DNA from: an uncultured Prevotella sp.
GTDB lineage: Bacteria; Bacteroidota; Bacteroidia; Bacteroidales; Bacteroidaceae
NCBI GenBank assembly: GCA_900554545.1
Contig: USHW01000001.1
Location: forward strand, 67,039-131,038
Direction: 5' to 3'
DNA: 64,000 bases
The translations under genes were made by a program, and so were the position numbers. Of this stretch, positions 25,459-34,247 are shown piece by piece. The notes beneath the pieces were generated by a model. The model did no database searches, had not been told where the DNA came from, and was given only the letters and a program-made list of their open reading frames with translations. Position 1 is the first letter of the stretch; each line of letters begins with the position of its first letter.

Positions 25459-27039
25459 ATGAAGACCATGATATATTCTTTAGCCTTGGCAGCCATGCTG
25501 ACAGCGTTCACCGGCTGCTCTGACGACGACGACCCGATGCTCACGCAGCGCGACTGGAGCGGCACGACAAACTATTTCGCGCCGACCGACGAGAACAAGG
25601 CGGACACATATTACAAACCTTACGTGGGTTATGTGGGCGACCCCATGCCCTTCTACGACCCCGTGGCGCAAGACTTCAAGGTGCTTTACCTGCAAGACTA
25701 CCGCCCAAATCCGGCAGACACCTACCACCCGATATGGGGCGTAAGCACGAAAGATGCGGCCAGCTATACGTCGCTTGGCGAGGTGATACCTACCGGCACT
25801 GCCTCTGAACCCGATGCGGCCATCGGTACGGGCAGCACCGTTTACAACGAGGCTGACAAGCTTTACTACACCTTCTACACCGGACACACCACCGGACTTG
25901 AAGTGGTTATGGTGGCGACATCGGCCGATTTCAAGACATGGACCAAGAACCGCGCGCTCCGTTTGCGCGGCAGCGACTACGGATACAGCACCACCGACTT
26001 CCGCGACCCGTTCGTTTTCATGGGTGACGACGGCCAGTATCACATGCTTGTGTCCACGATGCAGGGCACAAAGGGCGTGCTGGCGGAGTTCACTTCCGCC
26101 GACCTGAAGGCGTGGCAGCACCAAGGCGTGTTCATGACGATGATGTGGGACAGGTTCTATGAGTGCCCCGACGTGTTCAAGATGGGCGACTGGTGGTATC
26201 TTGTCTACTCGGAGAAGCATGCGGCAATACGCAAAGTGCAGTATTTCAAGGGTCGCACGCTTGACGAACTGAAGGCAACCACGGCCAACGACGCCGGTAT
26301 TTGGCCCGACGACCACGAAGGTTTCCTCGACTCGCGCGCCTTTTATGCAGGCAAGACGGCGTCCGACGGCACCAACCGTTACATCTGGGGATGGTGCCCC
26401 ACACGTGCAGGTGAGGACAACACGGCGGTAGGCGCAAGCCCCAACGAGCCGGAGTGGGCCGGCAACCTGGTTGCACACAGGCTCATACAGCATGATGACG
26501 GCACGCTGACACTCGGCCCGGTGGCAGGAATCGACGCTAAATACACAAAGCAGGGCGAGGCCAATGTAATGGAGGAAAGCGAGACAGGAGTGTCTGAAGC
26601 CAACGGAACGTACACTCTTACTGGCGACTCTTACATGCTGTTCAGCCGCCTGAACACGCACAACAAGATTTCGTTCACTGTGACTACGGCCTCTGCCGAC
26701 GACCGCTTCGGCATATCGCTTTGCCGCGGAACAGACTCCGAGAAGTACTATTCAATCATAGTCAATCCCGAAGGCAACGGCCGCCGCAAAATCAACTTCG
26801 AAGAAGAAGGCCCGTCGGGCATCGGCTTCATCGACGGCATTGACGGTTACCTGTTCAACGCTCCGGCGGACAATGTGTACAACGTTACCGTCTATACGGA
26901 CAACTCCGTGTGCGTAGTCTACATCAATGACAACGTGGCTTACACAAACCGCATATATGGAAACCAGAAGAACTGCTGGTCAATAAACAACTATGGCGGC
27001 AGCATCGAGGTAAGCAATGTTGACGTGAAGTATTATTAA
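25459..27039 (+). CDS. Surface lipoprotein GH32 fructan hydrolase
   Basis: A 526-residue glycoside hydrolase of family GH32. Lipobox FTGC followed by SDDDD is a strong surface-export signal, so the enzyme probably cuts polymer outside the cell. The GH32 triad is recognisable as Asp61 in VGDPMPFYDP (replacing the usual WMNDPNG), Asp183 in FRDP, and Glu235 in YECPD. A C-terminal beta-sandwich covers about 375-526. By analogy with the surface endo-levanase of Bacteroides an endo-acting role is likely but not shown. The unusual nucleophile block marks a distinct subgroup. Confidence 0.85.
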   Translation: MKTMIYSLALAAMLTAFTGCSDDDDPMLTQRDWSGTTNYFAPTDENKADTYYKPYVGYVGDPMPFYDPVAQDFKVLYLQDYRPNPADTYHPIWGVSTKDAASYTSLGEVIPTGTASEPDAAIGTGSTVYNEADKLYYTFYTGHTTGLEVVMVATSADFKTWTKNRALRLRGSDYGYSTTDFRDPFVFMGDDGQYHMLVSTMQGTKGVLAEFTSADLKAWQHQGVFMTMMWDRFYECPDVFKMGDWWYLVYSEKHAAIRKVQYFKGRTLDELKATTANDAGIWPDDHEGFLDSRAFYAGKTASDGTNRYIWGWCPTRAGEDNTAVGASPNEPEWAGNLVAHRLIQHDDGTLTLGPVAGIDAKYTKQGEANVMEESETGVSEANGTYTLTGDSYMLFSRLNTHNKISFTVTTASADDRFGISLCRGTDSEKYYSIIVNPEGNGRRKINFEEEGPSGIGFIDGIDGYLFNAPADNVYNVTVYTDNSVCVVYINDNVAYTNRIYGNQKNCWSINNYGGSIEVSNVDVKYY

Positions 27040-27058
27040 GCGCGGCAGGGCGTAATGC

Positions 27059-27172
27059 GAAAGACGGCCTTTTGCAGGCCAAAAGGCCGTCTTTTACCGC
27101 CTGAAAGGCCACCTTTTGCACTGCAAAAGACGGCATATTGCAAACCGACTGATAATCAGCTGCTTGCGTAAC
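27059..27172. repeat. 22-bp-unit GGCC hairpin array (array 6)
   Basis: Four units with pentamers ACGGC, GCCGT, GCCAC, ACGGC, then the flank GACTGATAATCAGCTGCTTG. Starts 20 bp after the GH32 stop codon, with 55 bp to the next gene. Confidence 0.85.
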
Positions 27173-27227
27173 GGCGGCAAACCGGCATACGTAAGGCCGA
27201 ATACTGAATATTGAAAAACTGACAACC

Positions 27228-29021
27228 ATGAAACTGAAAGACATTTTTCTTACATTCGCAGTGGCTCTCGCGCCTGCCGCATTGTCGGCGGAGTCGAAAC
27301 TTACGGTGAGCCATCTGGCCAACGAACAGAATATCGTGGCCGTTACGGAAGCGCAGAAATTCCTGCTGCTGCCCGTACAGGACGACGCGCCCGAAGCCAA
27401 GCTGTGCCTCGTCGAGGCCAACATGCCCGTAACGACGACGATGAACGTGCGCCTTGCACGTGAGAGGGTGGACTATTATGTGCCGCTCGACCTGTCGGCT
27501 TTCGTCGGCCGCGATGTCAAGGTTGACGTGCAGGGCATGCCTCAAGGCTCGCTCTGCTGGAAGGAAATGCGCCTCTCCGACACGTTCGACATGGGCAACA
27601 AGGAGGCCCACCGTCCGCTATATCACCACACGCCGGCCTACGGCTGGATGAACGACCCTAACGGAATGTTCTACAAGGACGGCGTTTATCACCTTTATTT
27701 CCAGCACAACCCCTACGGCTCTACATGGGGAAACATGCACTGGGGACACTCAACCAGCACGGACTTGGTGCATTGGGAGTATGAGGGCGACGCCCTTCTA
27801 CCCGACGCCTGGGGCACGGTGTTCAGCGGTTCGGCCGTTGTCGACAAGGACAACACTGCCGGTTTCGGCCGCGATGCCATAGTAGCTTTCTACACGTCGG
27901 CCAAACCTACGCCGTGGGGTGACGCCCAGATGCAGAGCATTGCGTACAGCACCGACGGCGGAAAGACGTTCACAAAGTATGCCGGCAACCCTGTGCTGAC
28001 GTCTACTGAACGCGACTTCCGCGACCCGAAGGTGTTTTGGTACGCTCCAGGAAAGCATTGGGTGATGATGCTCGCGGTAGGTCAGCAGATGCAAATCTTC
28101 ACCTCCGATAATCTTAAAGAGTGGAAACACGAGAGCGACTTCGGCCTGAAGCAGGGCGCGCACGGCGGTGTCTGGGAGTGTCCCGACCTCGTGGAACTGC
28201 CCGTTGAAGGCACAAACGAGAAGCGTTGGGTGCTCATCTGCAACATAAATCCCGGCGGACCGTTCGGCGGAAGCGCAACGCAGTACTTCGTGGGGACGTT
28301 CGACGGCCGGAAGTTCACCAACGAGTTTCCCACCAAGACGAAGTGGATGGACTACGGAAAAGACCACTACGCCACCGTGACTTTCAGCAATGCGCCCGAC
28401 GGACGCTGCATAGCCCTCGGCTGGATGAGCAACTGGCAGTATGCCGCACAAGTGCCCACGAAGCAGTACCGCTCGGCTAACACCATCGCACGCGACCTCT
28501 CCCTGTACCGCAAGGACGGCGACCTGCTGCTAAGGTGTGCGCCTTCAAAGGAGATAGAGGCGGCTCGTGGGGAGAAAAAAAACGTGCCGCAGTTCCGCGT
28601 AGGCGATGCTTACAGCATTGAAAACCTGCTCGACGGCAACGGCGGAGCTTACGAGATAGAGCTTGAAATACGCAACAGCGGCGCCGAGAAGCTTGCTTTC
28701 ACGCTGCAGAACGCCAAGGGCGAGAGCGTCGTTATGTACTACGATGCGGCCATGAGGCAGTTTGTAATGGACAGAACGAATAGCGGCGAGACATCGTTCA
28801 GCCGTGACTTCCCGGCCATGACGGTGTCTCCTGCGCCCGGCGGAGACGAGTTTGCGCTGCGCCTGTTCGTCGACCGCTCCAGCATCGAGGCTTTCGTGGA
28901 CGGCGGAAAGTCGGTAATGACAAACATAGTGTTCCCCTCCGAGCCTTACAACTCGATGAAGTTCGAGGCTGTGCGCGGCTCGTTCACGGTGAAAAAGATG
29001 AATGTGTATAAGTTGAAATAA
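27228..29021 (+). CDS. Periplasmic GH32 exo-fructosidase (levanase/inulinase/invertase type)
   Basis: A 597-residue GH32 enzyme that releases fructose from fructan oligosaccharides or sucrose. Signal peptide about residues 1-21 (ending LSA) with no lipobox, so probably periplasmic. An N-terminal accessory domain (about 25-120, DUF4980-like) precedes the five-bladed propeller. The canonical residues are Asp143 (WMNDPNG), Asp266 (FRDPK) and Glu317 (WECPD). A C-terminal beta-sandwich carries the LFVDRSSIEAFVDGG signature. Exo action is inferred from the canonical motif and the periplasmic location, following the division of labour known in Bacteroides. Confidence 0.93.
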   Translation: MKLKDIFLTFAVALAPAALSAESKLTVSHLANEQNIVAVTEAQKFLLLPVQDDAPEAKLCLVEANMPVTTTMNVRLARERVDYYVPLDLSAFVGRDVKVDVQGMPQGSLCWKEMRLSDTFDMGNKEAHRPLYHHTPAYGWMNDPNGMFYKDGVYHLYFQHNPYGSTWGNMHWGHSTSTDLVHWEYEGDALLPDAWGTVFSGSAVVDKDNTAGFGRDAIVAFYTSAKPTPWGDAQMQSIAYSTDGGKTFTKYAGNPVLTSTERDFRDPKVFWYAPGKHWVMMLAVGQQMQIFTSDNLKEWKHESDFGLKQGAHGGVWECPDLVELPVEGTNEKRWVLICNINPGGPFGGSATQYFVGTFDGRKFTNEFPTKTKWMDYGKDHYATVTFSNAPDGRCIALGWMSNWQYAAQVPTKQYRSANTIARDLSLYRKDGDLLLRCAPSKEIEAARGEKKNVPQFRVGDAYSIENLLDGNGGAYEIELEIRNSGAEKLAFTLQNAKGESVVMYYDAAMRQFVMDRTNSGETSFSRDFPAMTVSPAPGGDEFALRLFVDRSSIEAFVDGGKSVMTNIVFPSEPYNSMKFEAVRGSFTVKKMNVYKLK

Positions 29022-29137
29022 GGTTATAAGGTTGTACGGTTATGCGGTTTTACGGTTTCACTGAAACCTCAAAACCGTAAAACTCCATAACCGTAAAATC
29101 TCAAAACCTCATAACCCTATAACCGTAAAACCGTATA
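29021..29137. repeat. accgtaaaacc word repeat, GH32-permease gap
   Basis: Starts directly at the GH32 stop codon and runs almost to the permease ATG. Left words GGTTATAAGG and CGGTTTTACGG face right words CCGTAAAAC and CCTATAACC, so the segment can fold as an imperfect long hairpin. Confidence 0.75.
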
Positions 29138-29140
29138 AAA

Positions 29141-30301
29141 ATGAACAACAAGACAAATTATATGAAGCTTGTGCCCGTGATGCTCTGCTTCTTCGCAATG
29201 GGATTTGTCGACCTTGTGGGCATTGCGTCCAACTATGTGAAGGCCGACCTCGGGCTGAGTGACTCCGTAGCTAACGTCTTTCCGTCGATGGTCTTCTTCT
29301 GGTTCCTCATCTTCTCCGTGCCAACGGGAATGCTGATGAACCGCATCGGGCGCAAGAACACGGTGCTGCTGTCGCTCGTCGTCACCATAGTTTCACTCCT
29401 TCTGCCGCTCTTCGACGACGGTTTCTACATCATGCTGGCATCGTTCTGCCTGCTCGGAATAGGCAATGCGCTGATGCAGACGTCGCTGAATCCGCTCATA
29501 TCTACCGTGATGCAGGGCGGAAACCTTGCCAGCACGCTGACGTTCGGCCAGTTCATAAAGGCCATCGCGTCGTTCCTCGCGCCTTATATTGCCATGTGGG
29601 GAGCGACGGCGGCCATGCCTTCGTTCGGCTTCGGATGGAAAGTTCTCTTCCTTGTCTACTTCGTTGTGGGCGTATTGTCGGCCCTCCTGCTCTTCGTTAC
29701 GCCTATCGAGGAGGAGAAAGCAGCTGGTAAAGCGTCGGGTTTCGGCGACTGTCTGAAGCTTCTCGGCAAGCCTATTGTGCTGCTGTCGTTCCTCGGCATC
29801 ATGTGCCATGTTGGCATTGACGTGGGCACGAACACAACCGCGCCGAAGCTGTTGATGGAGCGTCTGGGCATGACTCTCAACGAGGCGGCCTTCGCAACGA
29901 GCCTTTATTTCATCTTCCGAACGGTGGGCTGCCTCACGGGTTCGTTCTTCCTGCGTGTCATGAACAACCGGACGTTCTTCGTAATCAGCGTCAGCATGAT
30001 GGCGTTGAGCATGGCCGGGATGTTCTTCGGCACGTCGCAGGCGGTGCTTTACGCGGCCATCGCCCTTGTGGGTTACGGCAACTCAAACATCTTCTCGCTT
30101 GTATATTCGCAGGCGTTGCTGTCTGAACCCGAGAAGCAGAACGAGGTTTCGGGCCTTATGATAATGGGACTTTTCGGCGGAACGGTGTTCCCCCTCCTCA
30201 TGGGATTTGCCTCCGACGCCATCGGACAGGCAGGAGCCGTAGCCGTTATGGCCGTCGGCGTGGCTTACTTGTTTACTTATATAAAGAATGTGAAACATTA
30301 A
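29141..30301 (+). CDS. MFS sugar permease (FucP/fructose-permease type)
   Basis: Inner-membrane major facilitator of 386 residues with about 12 hydrophobic helices. The A-motif-like segment MNRIGRKNTV lies between helices 2 and 3. GFVDLVGIASNYVKADLGLSD at the start resembles the FucP branch. Position between GH32 and fructokinase points to fructose uptake from the periplasm. The Met at 29162 is an alternative start. A CCTCCC-type hairpin begins five bases after the stop. Confidence 0.88.
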   Translation: MNNKTNYMKLVPVMLCFFAMGFVDLVGIASNYVKADLGLSDSVANVFPSMVFFWFLIFSVPTGMLMNRIGRKNTVLLSLVVTIVSLLLPLFDDGFYIMLASFCLLGIGNALMQTSLNPLISTVMQGGNLASTLTFGQFIKAIASFLAPYIAMWGATAAMPSFGFGWKVLFLVYFVVGVLSALLLFVTPIEEEKAAGKASGFGDCLKLLGKPIVLLSFLGIMCHVGIDVGTNTTAPKLLMERLGMTLNEAAFATSLYFIFRTVGCLTGSFFLRVMNNRTFFVISVSMMALSMAGMFFGTSQAVLYAAIALVGYGNSNIFSLVYSQALLSEPEKQNEVSGLMIMGLFGGTVFPLLMGFASDAIGQAGAVAVMAVGVAYLFTYIKNVKH

Positions 30302-30304
30302 ACA

Positions 30305-30400
30305 GACAGCCCCCTCCCGGCCTCCCCGAGGGGAGGAGGGCGGCAATTACTATCTGATACATCCTGTCACCTCCCCTCGGGGAGGCCGGGTGGGGGCTTA
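30305..30400. repeat. Inverted repeat pair, CCTCCCC family, permease-fructokinase gap
   Basis: Arms 30308-30340 and 30370-30399 pair over about 28 bp with few mismatches. The arm sequence GGCCTCCCCGAGGGGAGG differs from that of the other loci but is mirrored on both sides. Confidence 0.8.
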
Positions 30401-30413
30401 TATATTCATAATC

Positions 30414-31307
30414 ATGAACACAGACATCATCGTAGGACTGGGCGAAGCGTTGTGGGACGTGTTGCCCGAAGGCAAGAAATTGGGCGGCGCACCTGCCAAT
30501 TTCGCATATCATGCAGGACAGTTCGGCTTCCGTTCGGTGGCCGTCAGCGCGTTGGGAAAGGACAAGTTGGGCGACGAAACGCTGGCCGCCTTGGACGAAA
30601 AGGGGCTTGAATACGTCATGCCGCAGACTCCTTACCCCACGGGAACGGTGCAGGTTACGCTCGACGACGAGGGCGTGCCGACGTATGACATACGCGAGAA
30701 CGTGGCGTGGGACAACATCCCCTTCACGCCCGAACTTGAGGACTTGGCGCGCAACTGCCGTGCCGTGTGCTTCGGTTCGCTGGCTCAAAGGAACATCGTT
30801 TCGCGCACAACCATCAACAAGTTTCTCGACACCATGCCCTCGGGCGACGGCCGACTGAAGATTTTTGACATAAACCTGAGGCAGAATTTCTACACCAAGG
30901 ACATAATAAAAGACTCGCTCAAGCGTTGCAACGTGCTGAAAATCAACGACGAGGAGCTGGTCGTTATAGGCCGCCTCTTCGATTATCCGGGCCTTGACAT
31001 GAGCAACAAGTGCTGGCTCATCCTCGGCAAGTACAACCTCGACATGCTTGTGCTTACGTGCGGCGTTAACGGCAGTTACGTGTTCACTCCGGGCAACGTG
31101 TCGTTCCAGGAGACACCGCGCGTAGACGTGGTTGACACCGTAGGCGCCGGCGACTCGTTCACAGGAACGTTCTGTGCGTCGATACTTAATGGAATGCCGG
31201 TGGCCGAAGCCCACAAGTTAGCCGTCCAGGTGTCGGCATACGTGTGTACGCAGAGCGGCGCGATGCCGGTGCTTCCCAAGGAAATAGTTGAAAAGGTGAG
31301 AAGGTGA
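30414..31307 (+). CDS. Fructokinase, PfkB family
   Basis: Cytoplasmic sugar kinase of 297 residues that phosphorylates fructose released by the GH32 enzymes. Ribokinase-family features are GGAPANFAYH near residue 24 and DTVGAGDSFTGTF with catalytic Asp247. The start MNTDIIVG at 30414 places the first beta-strand correctly; an upstream GTG would read through a repeat arm. The final residues KVRR and the TGA stop are written in gtgagaagg repeat words, so the original 3' end appears to have been overwritten. Confidence 0.92.
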   Translation: MNTDIIVGLGEALWDVLPEGKKLGGAPANFAYHAGQFGFRSVAVSALGKDKLGDETLAALDEKGLEYVMPQTPYPTGTVQVTLDDEGVPTYDIRENVAWDNIPFTPELEDLARNCRAVCFGSLAQRNIVSRTTINKFLDTMPSGDGRLKIFDINLRQNFYTKDIIKDSLKRCNVLKINDEELVVIGRLFDYPGLDMSNKCWLILGKYNLDMLVLTCGVNGSYVFTPGNVSFQETPRVDVVDTVGAGDSFTGTFCASILNGMPVAEAHKLAVQVSAYVCTQSGAMPVLPKEIVEKVRR

Positions 31308-31455
31308 GAGGGTGAGAAAGTGAGACGACCTGCCAAAGGTGAAAGGGTGAAAAGGTAAAAAGGTAAAACGCTTTTGCCAAAGGTAAAAAGGTGAAAAAGT
31401 AAAAAGGTAAGGCGTTTTTGCCAAAGGTAAAAAGACAGGAAAGTAAAAGGGTAAT
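31287..31455. repeat. ggtgagaa / ggtaaaaa word array overlapping the fructokinase 3' end
   Basis: Period-8 words of the type GGTGAGAA and then GGTAAAAA run for about 170 bp, beginning inside the last codons of the fructokinase gene. Unlike most loci this copy is one-sided, with no matching opposite arm nearby. Confidence 0.75.
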
Positions 31456-31458
31456 TTC

Positions 31459-31580
31459 AAAAGACGGCATTTTACACGGTAAAATGCCGTCTTTTACGTT
31501 GTAAAAGGTTATCTTTGACAACGCAAAAGGTGGCCTTTTGCAAGCCGTTTTGTAACGTCTTGACAGTCAGGAAGTTGTGG
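31459..31580. repeat. 22-bp-unit GGCC hairpin array (array 7)
   Basis: Four units with pentamers ACGGC, GCCGT, a degenerate GTTAT, and GTGGC. The flank GTAACGTCTTGACAGTCAGG follows. Located between fructokinase and alpha-galactosidase genes. Confidence 0.8.
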
Positions 31581-31625
31581 AACGACGTGAAAACTGTATG
31601 GAAACCAAGTCAATTACCTATCATT

Positions 31626-33818
31626 ATGAAGCATGTAATACTATCAACCATCGTTGCGGCAGCCGCCGTATGCACCTCGGCAAGCGCCGTTGGGGTGCAG
31701 AAGAACATACGCATATCAACCGATGCTACCGACCTTGTGCTGCAAGTTGCGCCCAACGGACGGCTCTATCAGGTGTATTTCGGCGAGCGGTTGCGCCACG
31801 AGGCCGACCTCGCCAACCTCGAATGGAGCGTACACGCAGGGTCTGACGGCTCGGTGTCAACGCGCGGCTGGGAGGTGTACAGCGGTTCGGGAAACGAGGA
31901 TTTCTTTGAACCGGCCGTCTCTGTGACCCACGCCGACGGCAATCCTTCTACCTATTTATATTACGTTTCGTCGGAAACCAAGGCCGTTGACGGCGGCACG
32001 CAGACCGACATACGCCTGCGCGACGACAAGTATCCGCTTGAAGTCACGCTGCACTACGTGGCCTACGCCGCCGAGAACGTCGTAAAGACGTGGAGCGAGA
32101 TACGCCACGACGAGAGGGGAGAGGTGACGCTCAACCGCTACGCCTCCACCATGCTATACTTCAACGAGCCAGAATATTACCTTACGGAGTTCAGCGGCGA
32201 CTGGGCGAAGGAGGCGCAGATGTCAACGCAGAAGCTCCTGCCCGGCAAGAAGATACTCGACACCAAGCTGGGCAGCCGTGCCGCAATGCAGATGCAACCC
32301 TTCTTCCAGCTCGGCCTTGACGGACCCGCCCGGGAGTCGTCGGGGCGCGTGGTGACCGGCACTATAGGCTGGACGGGCAACTTCAGCTTCACCTTCGAGG
32401 TTGACAACGTTGGCAACCTGCGCGTCATTCCGGCCATAAACCCGTATGCGTCGGCCTACAAACTGCGGCGCGGAGAGGTGTTCACAACGCCCGAATTCAT
32501 ATTCACCCTAAGCCAAAACGGCGCCGGACAGGCCAGCCGCAACCTGCATTCGTGGGCGCGGAAGTACCAGCTGAAGGACGGAACGGGCACGCGCCTCACC
32601 CTGCTTAACAACTGGGAGAACACCGGTTTCCGCTTCGACCAGGACAAACTGGCCGGACTTATGAAGGAGGCCAGCCACCTCGGAGTAGACATGTTCTTGC
32701 TTGACGACGGCTGGTTCGGCAACAAATATCCGCGCAATAACGACCGTCAGGGCCTTGGCGACTGGCAGGCCAACGCGGCGAAGCTGCCCGGAGGAATAGC
32801 CGCACTTGTCAAGTCGGCCGGTGAAGCGGGCGTAAAGTTCGGCCTGTGGATAGAGCCTGAGATGATAAGTCCTAAGAGCGAGCTGTTCGAGAAGCATCCC
32901 GACTGGGCGATACACCTGCCCAACCGCGACGTGTATTACTACCGCAACCAGCTCGTTCTCGACCTAAGCAATCCCGAAGTGCAGGACTATGTGTTCGGCG
33001 TTGTTGACCGCCTGATGACTGAAAACCCCGGAATTACCTACTTCAAGTGGGACTGCAACAGCCCCATAACCAACATCTATTCGCCTTACCTGAAGCAGAA
33101 CCAAGGCCGGATGTACATCGACCACGTGCGCGGAGTGTACAACGTGATGCGCCGTGTGACCGAGAAGTATCCGCAACTGCCCATGATGCTGTGCTCGGGC
33201 GGCGGCGCGCGGTGCGACTATGAGGCGCTGAAATACTTTACGGAGTTCTGGCCGAGCGACGACACCGACCCCGTGGAGCGGCTTTACATACAGTGGGGCT
33301 TCTCGCAGGTGTTCCCGGCCAAGGCCATGTGTGCTCACGTCACAAACTGGGACAAGTCGTCGTCGGTCAAGTTCCGCACAGACGTTGCCTCGATGTGCAA
33401 GCTCGGTTTCGACATCGGCCTGCACCGTCTCACGGCCGACGAGATGGAGTTCTGCCGCCAAGCCGTGGCAAACTGGAAGGAGCTTAGCCCGGTGATAATG
33501 GACGGAGAGCAGTATCGCTTGGTGTCGCCGTATGACGGCAACCATGCAGCCGTAAGCTATGTGTCGCAGGACAGGCGGCGCGCCGTGCTCTTCGCATACG
33601 ACATCCATCCGCGTTTTCAGGAGAAGCTGATGCGCGTAAGGCTGCAAGGGCTTGACCCGGACAAGACCTACACCGTGAGGGAAACAAACCTTATGCCCGG
33701 CGAAAAGCCGTCGCTCAAGGCCGAAGGAAAGAGCTTCACGGGCGATTATCTTATGAAAGTAGGGCTTGACGTGTTCGGTTTGGCCGACATGAAAAGCCGC
33801 GTCGTCGTGCTGGAATGA
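31626..33818 (+). CDS. Alpha-galactosidase, GH36
   Basis: A 730-residue exported GH36 enzyme that removes alpha-1,6-galactose from raffinose-family sugars. Signal peptide about residues 1-22 (ending ASA). N-terminal beta-sandwich, then the (beta/alpha)8 barrel starting around LLNNWENTGFRFDQ. The nucleophile is Asp476 in FKWDCN, and the acid-base Asp545 or Asp546 lies in PSDDTDP. Length equals that of typical 730-residue members. Placed right after the fructan genes, it could turn raffinose or stachyose into galactose plus sucrose for the GH32 enzymes. The start at 31626 was chosen for its signal peptide. Confidence 0.93.
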   Translation: MKHVILSTIVAAAAVCTSASAVGVQKNIRISTDATDLVLQVAPNGRLYQVYFGERLRHEADLANLEWSVHAGSDGSVSTRGWEVYSGSGNEDFFEPAVSVTHADGNPSTYLYYVSSETKAVDGGTQTDIRLRDDKYPLEVTLHYVAYAAENVVKTWSEIRHDERGEVTLNRYASTMLYFNEPEYYLTEFSGDWAKEAQMSTQKLLPGKKILDTKLGSRAAMQMQPFFQLGLDGPARESSGRVVTGTIGWTGNFSFTFEVDNVGNLRVIPAINPYASAYKLRRGEVFTTPEFIFTLSQNGAGQASRNLHSWARKYQLKDGTGTRLTLLNNWENTGFRFDQDKLAGLMKEASHLGVDMFLLDDGWFGNKYPRNNDRQGLGDWQANAAKLPGGIAALVKSAGEAGVKFGLWIEPEMISPKSELFEKHPDWAIHLPNRDVYYYRNQLVLDLSNPEVQDYVFGVVDRLMTENPGITYFKWDCNSPITNIYSPYLKQNQGRMYIDHVRGVYNVMRRVTEKYPQLPMMLCSGGGARCDYEALKYFTEFWPSDDTDPVERLYIQWGFSQVFPAKAMCAHVTNWDKSSSVKFRTDVASMCKLGFDIGLHRLTADEMEFCRQAVANWKELSPVIMDGEQYRLVSPYDGNHAAVSYVSQDRRRAVLFAYDIHPRFQEKLMRVRLQGLDPDKTYTVRETNLMPGEKPSLKAEGKSFTGDYLMKVGLDVFGLADMKSRVVVLE

Positions 33819-33837
33819 CACGGATTGGAAGCTCTTA

Positions 33838-33960
33838 TGTAATTTATTGAAAGCCAGTAAGTTATAAACCTTATTGCAAAAGACGGCCTTTCGCATTGCG
33901 AAAGGCCGTCTTTTATGCTGTAAAAGGCCACCTTTTGCGATGCAAAAGGTGGCCTTTTAC
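33838..33960. repeat. 22-bp-unit GGCC hairpin array (array 8)
   Basis: A flank (GAAAGCCAGTAAGTTATAAAC) on the left is followed by four regular units with pentamers ACGGC, GCCGT, GCCAC, GTGGC. Two consecutive units form a perfect large hairpin, and so do the next two. Lies between converging GH36 and rnr genes. Confidence 0.85.
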
Positions 33961-34011
33961 AAATCAGTTGGATGTTTTTTGTTCTATTTTCAGTAAATAA
34001 CCGTTTCCAAG

Positions 34012-34226
34012 TGAGGCACTCGGTAATCGTCATTCCGCACTCCGATGCGGAATCCAGAAACTCCCGAAAATGTACAAAATGGTACTAATTGCGTACACTG
34101 GATTCCGCATCGGAGTGCGGAATGACGATTACCGAGTGCCTCATTTGACGTTAATTTTATACGATTTTATAATCGTTTTCTCATCCAACAGATTTGCGGA
34201 TGAACCGCAAAAGGTGGCCTTTTACA
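34012..34226. repeat. 46-bp perfect inverted repeat (ACTCGGTAATCGTCATTCCGC type) with conserved right flank and a single GGCC unit
   Basis: Arms 34012-34057 and 34098-34143 are perfect complements over 46 bp with a 40-base loop. The 70 bases to the right (to 34211) are nearly identical, in opposite orientation, to sequence at 63543-63613 beside another copy. A lone AAAAG-GTGGC-CTTTT unit sits at 34209-34223, just before the rnr 3' end. Confidence 0.85.
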
Positions 34227-34247
34227 AAGTGCCTTTATGCCAACCGT

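Noticed and set aside
25480..26661. A 393-codon minus-strand open frame
   Set aside because: Lies entirely opposite the GH32 lipoprotein gene whose catalytic motifs are clear; caused by codon bias of a G+C-rich gene.
34012..34211. Insertion sequence or transposon remnant with coding capacity
   Set aside because: No transposase reading frame; only inverted arms and short loop. Kept as a repeat of possible non-autonomous type.
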